A program made the position numbers and the translations under genes. A stretch of DNA of 64,000 nt from Phycisphaerae bacterium (lineage in GTDB: Bacteria > Planctomycetota > Phycisphaerae > UBA1845 > Fen-1342). This document shows, piece by piece, positions 37,639 to 46,722 of this stretch; positions within the stretch are counted from its first letter, which is position 1, and each line of letters starts with the position of its first letter. Where the stretch lies: assembly GCA_028279405.1 (NCBI GenBank), contig JANQNU010000065.1, positions 32,877 to 96,876 of the forward strand, given 5' to 3'. Under the pieces are notes generated by a model. It ran no database searches. It was not told the DNA's origin and worked only from the letters and a program-made list of their open reading frames with translations.

Positions 37639-37827
37639 TCAAAAGCCGGCGACGGGGCTCGTCGCTTGAAGAAAGATCGCCACGAGCTGTCCGATGACGT
37701 CCGACGTGATCCGCGCGACCTCGGTTCGGGCAAAGTCGGTAAGTTGCGCAGACGTGAAACACCCGCCGATCGCCAGCAGGGCGCCGCTCGAGCAAACCAT
37801 CTGCGCCCTTCGCATCCATCTGGGCAT
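37639..37827 (-). CDS. Small lipoprotein, paralogue 1
   Basis: A 62-residue protein from ATG 37827 with AAGGAAGGAG upstream. The signal ends in LLAIGGC, so the Cys at 23 is the probable lipidation site, followed by FTSAQLTDFARTEVARITSD and a hydrophobic IGQLVAIFLQATSP. It shares a layout with the adjacent upstream gene: lipobox, short acidic/Gln segment, TREV/TEVA-like helix and hydrophobic end. It lies 45 bp upstream of the TPR/barrel gene. Confidence 0.7.
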   Translation of the reverse strand: MPRWMRRAQMVCSSGALLAIGGCFTSAQLTDFARTEVARITSDVIGQLVAIFLQATSPVAGF

Positions 37828-37844
37828 GAGCAACGACTCCTTCC

Positions 37845-38057
37845 TTAGGTGGTCAATCGGACAAGCAGGTTGTCGAGTACGAAGAAGACCGAATCTGCGA
37901 CGAGATTCGAGACCTCGCGGGTCGCAATCTGGCCGAGCTGCTGTGCCAGCCGCTCGGCGTCCTCTGCGTTCTCGACGGGAAAACAGCCCGGTGCTTGCAT
38001 CAACAGTCCGCCGACCATCGTGCTCATGACCAGGAACCTCGTGTGCCATTTTCTCAT
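37845..38057 (-). CDS. Small lipoprotein, paralogue 2
   Basis: A 70-residue protein from ATG 38057; the longer open frame (to 38297) has an implausible N-terminus. MSTMVGGLLMQAPGC gives a lipobox at Cys 25, followed by FPVENAEDAERLAQQLGQIA and TREVSNLVADSVFFVLDNLL. It parallels the next small lipoprotein and is separated from it by 17 bp. It is the first gene of the proposed envelope operon. Confidence 0.65.
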   Translation of the reverse strand: MRKWHTRFLVMSTMVGGLLMQAPGCFPVENAEDAERLAQQLGQIATREVSNLVADSVFFVLDNLLVRLTT

Positions 38058-38335
38058 CAGATACATCCCATAGGCAGAAGGTCGTTCACCTATTGGTCCA
38101 AGCGACAAACGCCGCACGAAATGCACGCCAATAGCGCCAGCATTGTGCCTCCCCTTAACAAAAAACGCAACTGACAGCGCTTCCGAGACGCCGCTGTAGA
38201 AAATTTGGAGCATTTTTTCGATCACCGCTCGCGGTCGCGGTATATTGAGGTCGTCCATCGAAAGGACCCGGGACGTTTCCTCTGCGTCCTGGTTCACGAG
38301 CGAGCACGATGGACGGGGAAAGGAGATTCACTGTC

Positions 38336-38881
38336 ATGTTGCGTCCCTTAATGTACCTGGGGTCCGTATGCGCACTGCTGGGGGTTGTGAGTGCCGTACC
38401 AACGGCCAACGCCGGGACGGTCAAGACGTTCCTGGGATTCGGTTTCGACAATTTCCTGTTTGCTCCGATCTTCGTCGACTTCGGCTCGCCGCTGGCTGGC
38501 GAGCTGGTCGAAGCGCGCATCACGCTCGATATGACGATCGATAGCGGCGCAGACATCAACGACATGCTGCTGCGGCTTTCGATACCGCGCGACGAGGGCG
38601 GCGACGCACCGGTCATCGTTGACGAAGTGCTGACGGCGACCGATTTCACGCTGGACGGTGACCGGTTGTTCGGTGAAGTAGTCATCACCTCGCTCAACGG
38701 CCCGATCTTCGAGATCCCGGCTGAGCTTGGTGGCTGGAGCCTGCAGGTCGACAATGCCGGCCCCGGATTCGCGATCTTCGGAGAGGGCGCCCTCTCTGGC
38801 GAGTTTGACGTGCTCGTTCCGGAGCCAACGTCGCTTGCGTTGTTGAGCGTCGCGCTCCTGGCGCTTCGACGACGACGTTAG
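38336..38881 (+). CDS. PEP-CTERM sorted secreted protein
   Basis: A 181-residue exported protein. ATG 38336 has AAAGGAGA about eight bases upstream; the open frame starts nine codons earlier. The signal peptide (VCALLGVVSAVPTANAG) is followed by a beta-rich domain, and the C-terminus is VPEPTSLALLSVALLALRRRR minus the first residue, i.e. a PEP motif, membrane helix and Arg cluster. This is the exosortase-type sorting signal. No exosortase gene is in the window. A possible -10 (TATATT) lies at 38241-38246. Confidence 0.82.
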   Translation: MLRPLMYLGSVCALLGVVSAVPTANAGTVKTFLGFGFDNFLFAPIFVDFGSPLAGELVEARITLDMTIDSGADINDMLLRLSIPRDEGGDAPVIVDEVLTATDFTLDGDRLFGEVVITSLNGPIFEIPAELGGWSLQVDNAGPGFAIFGEGALSGEFDVLVPEPTSLALLSVALLALRRRR

Positions 38882-39018
38882 GCGGGAATCCGTCGCAAAG
38901 CGTGGTTACGGTTGGGTGCGTTTCAATTGTGGAGCGCACCTTTCTCTTGCGCAGCAGATAACCGAGACGTCCGAGTAGCGGATCGACGCGCGCGGCGGGT
39001 CGGGGTTATGATCCCGCC

Positions 39019-40218
39019 ATGTCGCCGATCGTCATCGCTGCACTGTTCGTGCTCTTCGAGGGTTTGGGCGTCGGCGCCATGCTGCCGACCTTGAGCTACT
39101 ACGGCGGCGAGTTGGGGGCCAGCGCGTTCTGGATCGGGATGCTCTTCGCTGCGACGCCCGCTCCCAAGATCTTCACCAACACGCTCTTTGGTACGCTCTC
39201 GGATCGCTTCGGCCGCAAGCCAGTGCTGCTCGTGGTGATCGCAGGCAGTATCGCGGCGTCGGTGCTGTGGGCACTCGCGCCGCATTTTACCTGGCTACTG
39301 GTTGCCCGGCTCGTCGCGGGCGTGTTCGGGGCGCAAGCGACGCTCGGACAAGCGGTCGCGGTCGACAGTGCCCCGCCTGACCGACGCGCGGCGGCGGTCG
39401 GCATGCTCGGGGCGGCGTTCGGGATCGCGTTTGCCGTCGGACCGTTTCTCGGCGGGCTCGTCGCGCACCACTTCGGGAACGCCGCCATCGGGTGGATGTA
39501 CGCCGGGCTCCAGACCCTATCGTTGATCGTGGTGGCGGTGGCGCTTCCTGAAACACGAAGCGAGGCAGCACGCGACAATCGCTCGAAATCGTACACGCTT
39601 GTGGAGCTGCTGCGTTTGCCGAACGTAGCGGTTCTGCTGAGCGTCGAACTGTTCATGACCGTCGCGACCATGTCGATGTTCAGCACCTTCGGCGTCGCCC
39701 TCGAGCGCGTCTACGAAGCGACCGAGAAACAGACCGGATACCTGTTCGGGCTCTTCGGGATCGTCGGCGTTTTCGTCCAGGGTGGATTCGTGCGCCCGGT
39801 CGTCAAGCGTCTGGGGGAGCGCAACACCGCCCTGTTCGGCGCCGGAGCGATGCTGCCGGGTGCCATCCTGTTTACCGCGGCATTCGGCGCCGGGCTGCCA
39901 CTCGGCTGGGTTGTGGCGGCGGTGGTCACATTTGCGGTCGGAGTCTCGCTGTTGACCCCGACGCAGACCGCATTGCTCTCGCACAGTGTCGATGCCGACC
40001 ATCAGGGGGCCGTGCTGGGAACCAATCAGGGCGTGATCGCGATCGGTCGTACCAGTGGCGCTATTTGTGGTGCCGCGCTGCTGTCCAACGTGGGCGTCGC
40101 CGCTCCGTTCGGGCTGGTGGCGTTAGCGAGTATCGTCGGGATTGTGATGGTAGCCTGCGTCCGACCGCCGGAGCGAATCCGCGGCTTTCCGGTCACTTCC
40201 GGTGCACCTGGCAGTTAG
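39019..40218 (+). CDS. MFS transporter, TetA-like drug/H+ antiporter type
   Basis: A 399-residue protein with about 12 membrane helices, from ATG 39019. The signature between helices 2 and 3 is visible as GTLSDRFGRKPVLL, and VAVDSAPPDRRAAAVGMLGA fits the family's central helix-loop pattern. Residues about 180-200 (LPETRSEAARDNRSKSYTLV) form the cytoplasmic loop between the two halves. The pattern resembles the TetA/DHA1 group, exporters of small drugs by proton antiport. The actual substrate is unknown. An AraC regulator follows 46 bp downstream in the same direction. Confidence 0.88.
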   Translation: MSPIVIAALFVLFEGLGVGAMLPTLSYYGGELGASAFWIGMLFAATPAPKIFTNTLFGTLSDRFGRKPVLLVVIAGSIAASVLWALAPHFTWLLVARLVAGVFGAQATLGQAVAVDSAPPDRRAAAVGMLGAAFGIAFAVGPFLGGLVAHHFGNAAIGWMYAGLQTLSLIVVAVALPETRSEAARDNRSKSYTLVELLRLPNVAVLLSVELFMTVATMSMFSTFGVALERVYEATEKQTGYLFGLFGIVGVFVQGGFVRPVVKRLGERNTALFGAGAMLPGAILFTAAFGAGLPLGWVVAAVVTFAVGVSLLTPTQTALLSHSVDADHQGAVLGTNQGVIAIGRTSGAICGAALLSNVGVAAPFGLVALASIVGIVMVACVRPPERIRGFPVTSGAPGS

Positions 40219-40263
40219 CGCATTATACTGGAGAGTCGGCGGGCCAGCCGGGAATTCAATCGG

Positions 40264-41142
40264 ATGCACGCGAGTTCATGGGCGTCTCAGGACGCACCGG
40301 GTAATCGGACGTTGCTGCGGGCGGCGTTGATCTGGGCCGGGCAATTCCGCGCCCCGCCGACGCATACGCGTTGGTGCCGCGAAAATGTGATGCCGCACGC
40401 CGCGGTCGTCTTTCCCCGGACGGCGGTCGAGATCCAGCACCGCGACCGGCCGACGGTGATCGCAACGCCGAACGTGGTCATGCTGTACAACGATGAGCAG
40501 CCGTACCGCGCCGAGTTGCTGTCCCCCGAGGGTGACCGGTGCGAATGGCTGCACGTGCGACGGGACGTGCTGTTCGACGCGGTTCGGCGATTCGATCCGA
40601 CTGTGGAGGAGCGCCCCGACGCGCCGTTCCCATTCAGCTGGGGTCCGTGTGACGGGCAAACCTACCTTCGGCAGCGTCGGATCTTTCACGCCTGTATGGA
40701 GCGGACGCACCGGTCGGCCTTGGAACTGGAGGAGCAGTTCCTTCGGCTGGTTGACGCGGTCGTAACCGAAACCTTCACCATGCACGGGTTCCGTCCGTCC
40801 GCCGACGATTTCAACCGACAGCATCGACACCTGGCCAACGAAGTCATCCGACAACTGGTGCGCGCCCCGAGCGGCCCGCACTCACTCGAAGGCCTCGCCA
40901 GTGCCGTCGGCGTATCCGTCTATCACCTTTGCCGACTCTTTCGTCGACAAACCGGCTGTTCGATTCACCGCTACTGGACAGACCTCCGGCTGCGCCTTTC
41001 GCTCGAACGACTCGTGGACCGCTCGACGAGCATCGCGACAGTCGCCCTGCTGTCGGGGTTCTCCAGCCAGAGTCACTATACCGACGCGTTCCGCGCTCGC
41101 TTTCGAACCACCCCGGCCGCCTGGCGGCGCAGTCTGTGCTGA
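40264..41142 (+). CDS. AraC-family transcriptional regulator
   Basis: A 292-residue regulator from ATG 40264. The N-terminal domain (VVFPRTAVEIQHRDRPTVIA, VVMLYNDEQPYRAELL) is cupin-like. The DNA-binding half shows LEGLASAVGVSVYHLCRLFR, then CSIHRYWTDLRLRLSLERL and IATVALLSGFSSQSHYTDAF, ending FRTTPAAWRR. It probably controls the preceding MFS gene, itself or both; the effector is unknown. The N-terminal dozen residues may be misplaced, as no strong ribosome binding site supports this start. Confidence 0.88.
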   Translation: MHASSWASQDAPGNRTLLRAALIWAGQFRAPPTHTRWCRENVMPHAAVVFPRTAVEIQHRDRPTVIATPNVVMLYNDEQPYRAELLSPEGDRCEWLHVRRDVLFDAVRRFDPTVEERPDAPFPFSWGPCDGQTYLRQRRIFHACMERTHRSALELEEQFLRLVDAVVTETFTMHGFRPSADDFNRQHRHLANEVIRQLVRAPSGPHSLEGLASAVGVSVYHLCRLFRRQTGCSIHRYWTDLRLRLSLERLVDRSTSIATVALLSGFSSQSHYTDAFRARFRTTPAAWRRSLC

Positions 41143-41303
41143 TGCAGTCCGCCGTCGGAAGCCCTTGGAAGCACGATCTCGGAAGACCTGGAGACGATCG
41201 ATCGCAATCCTGACGAGCGAGTCGTTGACTCGGGTCGTGTCAGACGCCGCACCACGACCCGATCGAACAACACCCGCGAGCAAGATAGCGAATAGGAGAC
41301 GGA

Positions 41304-42812
41304 ATGAGACGCGCGACCCTGTTGATAGTGCCGTTGGTCGGCCTGCTGATGCCTGAGATCGTCACGGGGCAGTTCGTTGAGAAGGATCTGGTGGTCCTTC
41401 GAACCCTCACCGGCGAGTTGGCCGGCGAATTCTTCGGATACGTCGCCAACCCGATCGCCGACCTCGACGGCGATGGCGCGGACGAGTTGATCGTCGGGGC
41501 ACCGTTTGCCAACGCCGTCGGCCCCGGCGCGGGTCGCGCCTACCTCATCTCCGGTGCGACCGGTGCAACGCTCAAGGTTTTTGAAGGGACCACGCGCGAG
41601 TTCCTCGGCTCCGCGGTCAATGATGCCGGCGACGTGAACAACGACGGCATACATGACATCGTTCTCGGCGGCCCTGGACAGCCGTTCAGCTTCTCGCCGA
41701 GCGTCAACGGTCGCGTCTCGGTTTACTCCGGCGCGCCCCCCTACCCCCTCATCTGGGAAGTCACCGGCGAAGCGCTCAACGACTTCTTCGGACACAGCGT
41801 GGCCGGCCTGATGGACGACCTCGATCGAGACGGCTTCAACGACGTCCTGGCAACCGCGACCCTCCACGACAGCACCGCGCCGAACGGCGGCCGAGCGTAC
41901 GTCCTCTCCGGCGCCGACGGCACCATTCTCCAACGCCTCGAAACCACCGGCTCACTCAATCAACACGGCAGCGCCGTCGCCAGCATCCAGGATCTCGACG
42001 ACGACGGTGTTCGGGACGTGGTCGTCGGGGCCCGCGATGACGGGCCCGGTCGCGAAGGCCGCGTGCTCATCCAATCCTCCGGCAACGGCGCAACCATCCG
42101 CACGCTCGAGCCGCTGGCTGGTGCGACCAACCTCGGCTGGTTCTTCATGAACGCCGTCGGCGACGCCAACGACGATGGCGTGGACGACATCTACGTCAGC
42201 GATTTCGGCGACACCAGCCTCGGAGCTCAAACCGGGCGGGCCTACATCTTCTCGGGCAGCGACGGAACGCGAATCCGCGACTGGCAGGGCGCCGGGGCCG
42301 GTGCTGGCTTCGGCATCGGACGCATGGTCGCAGACGTCAATGACGATGGCGCGACCGATCTCTTCGTCGCTGCGTGGGTCGGCGATGCCGGTGCACCAAA
42401 CGCCGGTCAGGGATTCGTGCTCTCCGGCCGCGACGGTGCCGTGCTTCAAACCATGACGTGCAACATCAACAACACGCAGGCCGGCTACGACGCGTGCGGC
42501 CTGAACGACGTCAACGACGATGGGCGCGCAGACTATGTGCTGACCGGTCAGGGCCGCGACGCCGCAGCGATCGCGCGCGGTGACGGCGTCGTATACATCC
42601 TCGCCGGACAGATCGGACGAGTCCTCGGCGACCTGAATTGTGACGGTGTCGTCAGCGTCGGCGACATCAACGCGTTTGTGCTGGCGCTCACGGATCCTGA
42701 CGGATACGCCGACCAGTTCCCGGACTGCGACCGGCTGAACGGCGACATTAACGACGACAACGACGTCACCGTCAGCGATATCAACGGCTTTGTTGCATTG
42801 CTGACAGCCTAA
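41304..42812 (+). CDS. Secreted FG-GAP (integrin-like) protein with dockerin-like C-terminus
   Basis: A 502-residue exported protein from ATG 41304 with a clear signal (LLIVPLVGLLMPEIVTGQ). Seven or so FG-GAP blades contain loops such as DLDGDGADELIVGAPFA, DVNNDGIHDIVLGGPG and DANDDGVDDIYVSD, consistent with a calcium-binding beta-propeller. The last about 60 residues hold two dockerin-like loops: GDLNCDGVVSVGDINAFVLA and then GDINDDNDVTVSDINGFVAL. The same tail is found on the proteins at 53032 and, in variant form, at 55332. No cohesin gene is visible in the window. Confidence 0.87.
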   Translation: MRRATLLIVPLVGLLMPEIVTGQFVEKDLVVLRTLTGELAGEFFGYVANPIADLDGDGADELIVGAPFANAVGPGAGRAYLISGATGATLKVFEGTTREFLGSAVNDAGDVNNDGIHDIVLGGPGQPFSFSPSVNGRVSVYSGAPPYPLIWEVTGEALNDFFGHSVAGLMDDLDRDGFNDVLATATLHDSTAPNGGRAYVLSGADGTILQRLETTGSLNQHGSAVASIQDLDDDGVRDVVVGARDDGPGREGRVLIQSSGNGATIRTLEPLAGATNLGWFFMNAVGDANDDGVDDIYVSDFGDTSLGAQTGRAYIFSGSDGTRIRDWQGAGAGAGFGIGRMVADVNDDGATDLFVAAWVGDAGAPNAGQGFVLSGRDGAVLQTMTCNINNTQAGYDACGLNDVNDDGRADYVLTGQGRDAAAIARGDGVVYILAGQIGRVLGDLNCDGVVSVGDINAFVLALTDPDGYADQFPDCDRLNGDINDDNDVTVSDINGFVALLTA

Positions 42813-43140
42813 GCGCCAATTGGGCGCGTGAGGCACGCGCTCGCACGGCTCCCGGTTCGAGCGCGGACCTGGAAGCGGCAACGTGAGAATCCGTCGGGCG
42901 CTCTCTTTCAACGAGCGCACATGTGTCCCGGTGTCGTGCGCTCCGCGAAGGGAGCGCGCCCCACGGATTCGAGCGAGCCGCATTAGCGGGCGCCAGTGTT
43001 TGAACCGTCGCCAACCAAGCGCGGGGCGTCGGGTGCCGCTGGCGGATTTCGTATGAAGGTGGTTAGCGCGGAGCGATGCGGTCTTTCTGGGTGGCACTGG
43101 CGGCTTGTCCGCCAGTGTTTGGGCCCTCCGACCCCCCGAT
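42813..43140. other. Gap with repeat-derived sequence
   Basis: Convergent region between the FG-GAP gene and the RlmL-like gene. A short GCGCCAATTGGGCGC palindrome sits just after the stop at 42812. Most of the right half is repeat-like (see the GTGGCACTGGCGG entry). No gene seen. Confidence 0.55.
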
Positions 43141-43229
43141 TCAACCGTCTCTCACGCCAGGATGGGGTGAAGCGCCGTGCTGATCTTCCGCGTCGGGTGG
43201 CACTGGCGGCTCGTCCGCCAGAGTTGGGG
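42984..43229. repeat. Dispersed GTGGCACTGGCGG hairpin repeat cluster
   Basis: Two clear copies at 43089-43122 and 43195-43229. The first has the perfect inverted repeat CACTGGCGG-CTTGT-CCGCCAGTG; the second keeps the structure with one change (CCGCCAGAG). Decayed copies may lie at 42984-43010 and 43021-43050. The second good copy lies inside the 3' coding part of the RlmL-like gene, so it also encodes its last residues. Confidence 0.65.
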
Positions 43230-44406
43230 CGCTGACGCTGGTCTTGTCCTTTCGGCGGGTACCGCTATACAGCTCGTATCGCAGCAGACGGCACTCGATG
43301 TTCCCGTTGTAGAGGACCGTCCGTCTGCTCGGACGCAGTCCGACGTGCGGTATGAGGTCGAGATTGCCGGTAAAGAGCAGGCCGGTGTGACCCGCGCAGC
43401 GTTGCTTGAAGTAATCTCCAATGCGTGCGTAGGTATCGCGCAGGTCGTCCGGCGCATCCAGGCGCAGGCCATAGGCCGGGTTCAGCACCACCAACCCGCC
43501 CGGGGTTGCAGGCATTGGCGTCTCGGCGAAATCGCAGACGTGGAACTCGATGAGCTGTTCGACGCCGGCGGTTCGTGCATTCTGCCGCGCGGCTTCGACC
43601 GCTGCCGGGTCGTTGTCCGATGCGATGATCGCCGGGACCTCGCGTTTCTCCGTCCGCTGTTTCACCTCATGCCGAAGCGCGCGCCAGGCCGCGTCGTCGA
43701 ATCCACGCTGGTGTTGCAGGCCGAAGTTGGTCCGCAGGTCACCCGGCGGACGTCCGCGTGCCCACAACGCGGCCTCGATCGCGAACGTGCCGCTCCCGCA
43801 CATCGGTGCGACCAGCGGCTGGCTCCCGTCGTACCCACCCTCCATCAAGATCGCAGCCGCCAGGGACTCCTGCACCGGTGCGGAGAACGGAATCTTTCGG
43901 TAGTTCCGATCAGACAACTTGCGGCCCGACGTGTTCCAATACAGCCAGGCATAGTCGTCGTGCCAAAGCAAGTGTACGACCATCCGGTCGCGCTCGGGGC
44001 CCGCGTCCGGTCGGCGACCACATCGGTCCGACATTCGGTCGACGATCGCGTCCTTGGTCTTGAGTGATGCAAAAGACCAGTGGTTGATCGACGGCGTGTG
44101 GACGTGCGAGGTGACGCAGACGTAGCCATCGGGTTCGATCAACGCCTCCCACGGCACCTCGTACACCGCTTGATAAAGCGCGTCCGCACTCGCCGCCCGA
44201 AACTCCCGTAGCAAATAGAGCACGTTGTACGCCGTGCGAAGCTGGAGATTGAGCGCCATCGCGGTCCGCAATGACCCGAGCATCTCGACATTCGTGTCGC
44301 GTACATCAGTGGGCGTATGTCCCAGCCCCCGGAGCTCTTCCGCGAGGTACTTCGATAGTCCGGGAGCACACGTGATGAGGAGCGTATTGGGGGCGTCGAG
44401 GTCCAT
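43141..44406 (-). CDS. RlmL/Trm14-like THUMP-domain RNA methyltransferase
   Basis: A 421-residue protein from ATG 44406 (the frame opens 21 codons earlier). The N-terminal ferredoxin-like plus THUMP domain (LLITCAPGLSKYLAEELRGL, VTSHVHTPSINHWSFASLKT) is followed by a Rossmann methyltransferase. VAPMCGSGTFAIEAALWARG is the SAM-binding motif and IIASDNDPAAVEAARQNA the second. The catalytic motif reads VVLNPAYGLRL, where the usual NPPY has a second Pro replaced by Ala. It would methylate a guanine N2 in RNA, probably 23S rRNA. The last about 40 residues, from TRRKDK, are proline-rich and derive from a GTGGCACTGGCGG repeat. Confidence 0.85.
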   Translation of the reverse strand: MDLDAPNTLLITCAPGLSKYLAEELRGLGHTPTDVRDTNVEMLGSLRTAMALNLQLRTAYNVLYLLREFRAASADALYQAVYEVPWEALIEPDGYVCVTSHVHTPSINHWSFASLKTKDAIVDRMSDRCGRRPDAGPERDRMVVHLLWHDDYAWLYWNTSGRKLSDRNYRKIPFSAPVQESLAAAILMEGGYDGSQPLVAPMCGSGTFAIEAALWARGRPPGDLRTNFGLQHQRGFDDAAWRALRHEVKQRTEKREVPAIIASDNDPAAVEAARQNARTAGVEQLIEFHVCDFAETPMPATPGGLVVLNPAYGLRLDAPDDLRDTYARIGDYFKQRCAGHTGLLFTGNLDLIPHVGLRPSRRTVLYNGNIECRLLRYELYSGTRRKDKTSVSAPTLADEPPVPPDAEDQHGASPHPGVRDG

Positions 44407-44611
44407 CGGTCTACTGTACGGCCCCAACTCGTGTATGGGGAGCGCAGCGGTCCAGAACGCGCGCTGCATGACGAGTCAAGACCGTGACCGTTCCCGGGCC
44501 GCGAGGCCCTGTTACCCCCCTGCCGACGAACACTGTCCGCACTCGCGTGGCAGGCTACAATTGGAGCTAAACGTTCTGATATGCCGATTTTACCCAGTTT
44601 TTCACTTTTTC

Positions 44612-44641
44612 TTGGACCCGGGGGGGCTACGGGCGTACAAT
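44612..44641 (+). promoter_or_regulatory. Predicted sigma-70 promoter of dnaG
   Basis: TTGGAC at 44612-44617 (four of six bases of the -35 consensus) and TACAAT at 44636-44641 (five of six of the -10) are separated by 18 bases. The dnaG ATG lies 86 bases downstream. Prediction only. Confidence 0.45.
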
Positions 44642-44727
44642 TGCATCCGAGGCGCGGTGGACGCCATCTGTCGGATCAATTCCTGGGATTGCCGAGCGGC
44701 CAACGCGCCGCGAATTGACGGATACGA

Positions 44728-46551
44728 ATGAAAGAGCAGGTCCTGGCGGCCAACGACATTGTCGCGGTCATCGGCGAACGCATTGCGCTCAAGCAAAAGG
44801 GCCGCGATTACGTCGGACTCTGCCCCTTCCACGACGACCACAAGCCTTCGATGTCGGTCAGCCCGACCAAGCAAATCTTCAAATGCTGGTCGTGCGGGAC
44901 CGGCGGCGACGTCATCAAGTTTGTGCAGCTCTACGAAAAGGTCGACTTCCGAAACGCCTTGGAACTCCTGGCGAAACGCGCCGGCCTCGATTTCCGCACC
45001 GGCCCCGAACGTGAGGCCTCGCGGGAGGCGCGCGAGGCGCTCCAGCAAGCGATGAACTGGGCGCGGGACTGGTTTCATCGAAACCTGAATTCGCCGCTCG
45101 GTCGGGAGGCGTTGGCGTACGCCGATCGGCGCGGCATCAGCCGCGAATCGCTGGAGTCCTTTCGGATCGGTTTCGCGCCCGATAGCTGGAGTGCGCTGTT
45201 CGATGCAGCCGGGCGCGTCGGCGTACCGGCGCGCGTTCTCCACCAAGCCGGGCTCGTCAGCCAGGCGCGCAACGGAAACACCGTCGACCGTTTCCGAAAC
45301 CGACTGATCTTCCCGATCCATGACAGCCTGGGACGGATAATTGCGTTCGGCGGACGGACACTCGGGGACGACCCCGCAAAGTACCTAAACTCACCGGAGA
45401 CCGCGCTGTTCAGCAAGTCGCGGATCCTCTACGGCTTCGATCGCGCCCGGCGTCCGATCGGCAATCAGCGGTCGGCGATTGTCGTCGAAGGCTACTTGGA
45501 TGCGATCTTGCTGGCCCAAAACGGGTTCGATCACGCTGTCGCAACGCTGGGAACGGCGGTGACCGAGGCGCACATCAAGCTACTAACCCCTTCTGCAGAA
45601 ACAATTTATCTCTGCTTTGACGGCGACGTCGCCGGAGAGACGGCAGCCGAACGCGCGGTGGAGACGTCGCTGCGATCCGGCGCGGATGTCCGCGTGGCGA
45701 TGTTCCCGGTCGGAAAAGACCCCGCCGATTGCCTGCTTGAGGATGGCGCAGAATCATTCTCGGAATATTTGCAAAGCGCTAGGGACGCGCTACAATTCAA
45801 GTGGGAGCGGACCGTGCGCGCTTTTGAGGGTGGCAATCGCGCAGCGCGCCGGAAAGCCGTGGAAACGTATCTTCAGTTCGTTGCCAGGCTTACAAGCGAA
45901 CGCGGCTCGGTGGATCCTCTTCAACAGGGGCTCCTGATCGGCCGCTTGAGTGAATTGCTGGCGATACCGGCGGCGACAGTTCATGAGATGCTGGAGTCGG
46001 TCCGTCGGAGCGGGCCGCGCGGTGTCCGTCCCTCCTCGCGGGAGGTCGTCGAAGCCGCAGCCTATGATGAAGCGATTCAAGGTGTTTCCGAAGCCCTGGT
46101 CAATACGATCGAGGAAATCTTCGGATTGTTGTTAGTCCGTCCGGAATGCTATCGCTTGCTGGATGACGCGATTGTGGACGTGGCCGCTGAGGTGCCGGTC
46201 TGGCGCGACTTCCTGGCAATGCTGGCGGACGTGCTTGAGTTGGAAGGAGTGTATACGCGGGCTGAGATTATCCGACGTTGTGACGATCCGGTGCTTTGCG
46301 ATCTGATCGGTCGCGCCTGCCAACGAACGGTTGCGGAAACATCGGTCGAGGAGGCCTTTCTTTCCGCACGAGCGAGGCTCACTTCCGAGCTGGAGGCATT
46401 GCGATTATCGGGATTGCGTCAAGCGCTGCATGCGTCTGGTGGCGAAACCGCAGCGGCCGAGGCCAAATGGCGCGAGCTGCTTTCGCTGGCCGGTCGGCAG
46501 ACTGCCACACTGCTGCCCGCAGAATATCGGCTGAAGACGCCGAAGGTCTGA
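44728..46551 (+). CDS. dnaG: DNA primase DnaG
   Basis: A 607-residue primase that makes RNA primers for replication. The N-terminal CHC2 zinc domain reads CPFHDDHKPSMSV and later CWSCGTGGD. The central catalytic core includes VYHQAGLVSQ-like and FGGRTLGDDPAKYLNSPE segments. The TOPRIM motifs are VVEGYLDAI and CFDGDVAGETAAERAVE. The C-terminal about 180 residues are the helicase-binding part, less conserved. Start at ATG 44728, without a strong Shine-Dalgarno. It is followed after 171 bp by rpoD, the order of the classic macromolecular synthesis operon. Confidence 0.97.
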   Translation: MKEQVLAANDIVAVIGERIALKQKGRDYVGLCPFHDDHKPSMSVSPTKQIFKCWSCGTGGDVIKFVQLYEKVDFRNALELLAKRAGLDFRTGPEREASREAREALQQAMNWARDWFHRNLNSPLGREALAYADRRGISRESLESFRIGFAPDSWSALFDAAGRVGVPARVLHQAGLVSQARNGNTVDRFRNRLIFPIHDSLGRIIAFGGRTLGDDPAKYLNSPETALFSKSRILYGFDRARRPIGNQRSAIVVEGYLDAILLAQNGFDHAVATLGTAVTEAHIKLLTPSAETIYLCFDGDVAGETAAERAVETSLRSGADVRVAMFPVGKDPADCLLEDGAESFSEYLQSARDALQFKWERTVRAFEGGNRAARRKAVETYLQFVARLTSERGSVDPLQQGLLIGRLSELLAIPAATVHEMLESVRRSGPRGVRPSSREVVEAAAYDEAIQGVSEALVNTIEEIFGLLLVRPECYRLLDDAIVDVAAEVPVWRDFLAMLADVLELEGVYTRAEIIRRCDDPVLCDLIGRACQRTVAETSVEEAFLSARARLTSELEALRLSGLRQALHASGGETAAAEAKWRELLSLAGRQTATLLPAEYRLKTPKV

Positions 46552-46722
46552 TAGTAACGCCGACTGTTTCGCGCGGAGTATGATCTCCCGCGGTGGGATG
46601 GACATTCGGCGACGGTCGAAGAAAAAACGGTCGTGACGGCCTCCGACGATCCGGGGTCCGTCGCGTTACCAGGAAGGTAAATCGCGTTCAGGCGCGAGCA
46701 GTCGCATGGAGAGTCACTGCTT

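Noticed and set aside
43089..43122. Sigma-54 promoter (TGGCAC then TTGT)
   Set aside because: The match falls inside the GTGGCACTGGCGG hairpin repeat, has the wrong spacing and no gene in the right orientation.
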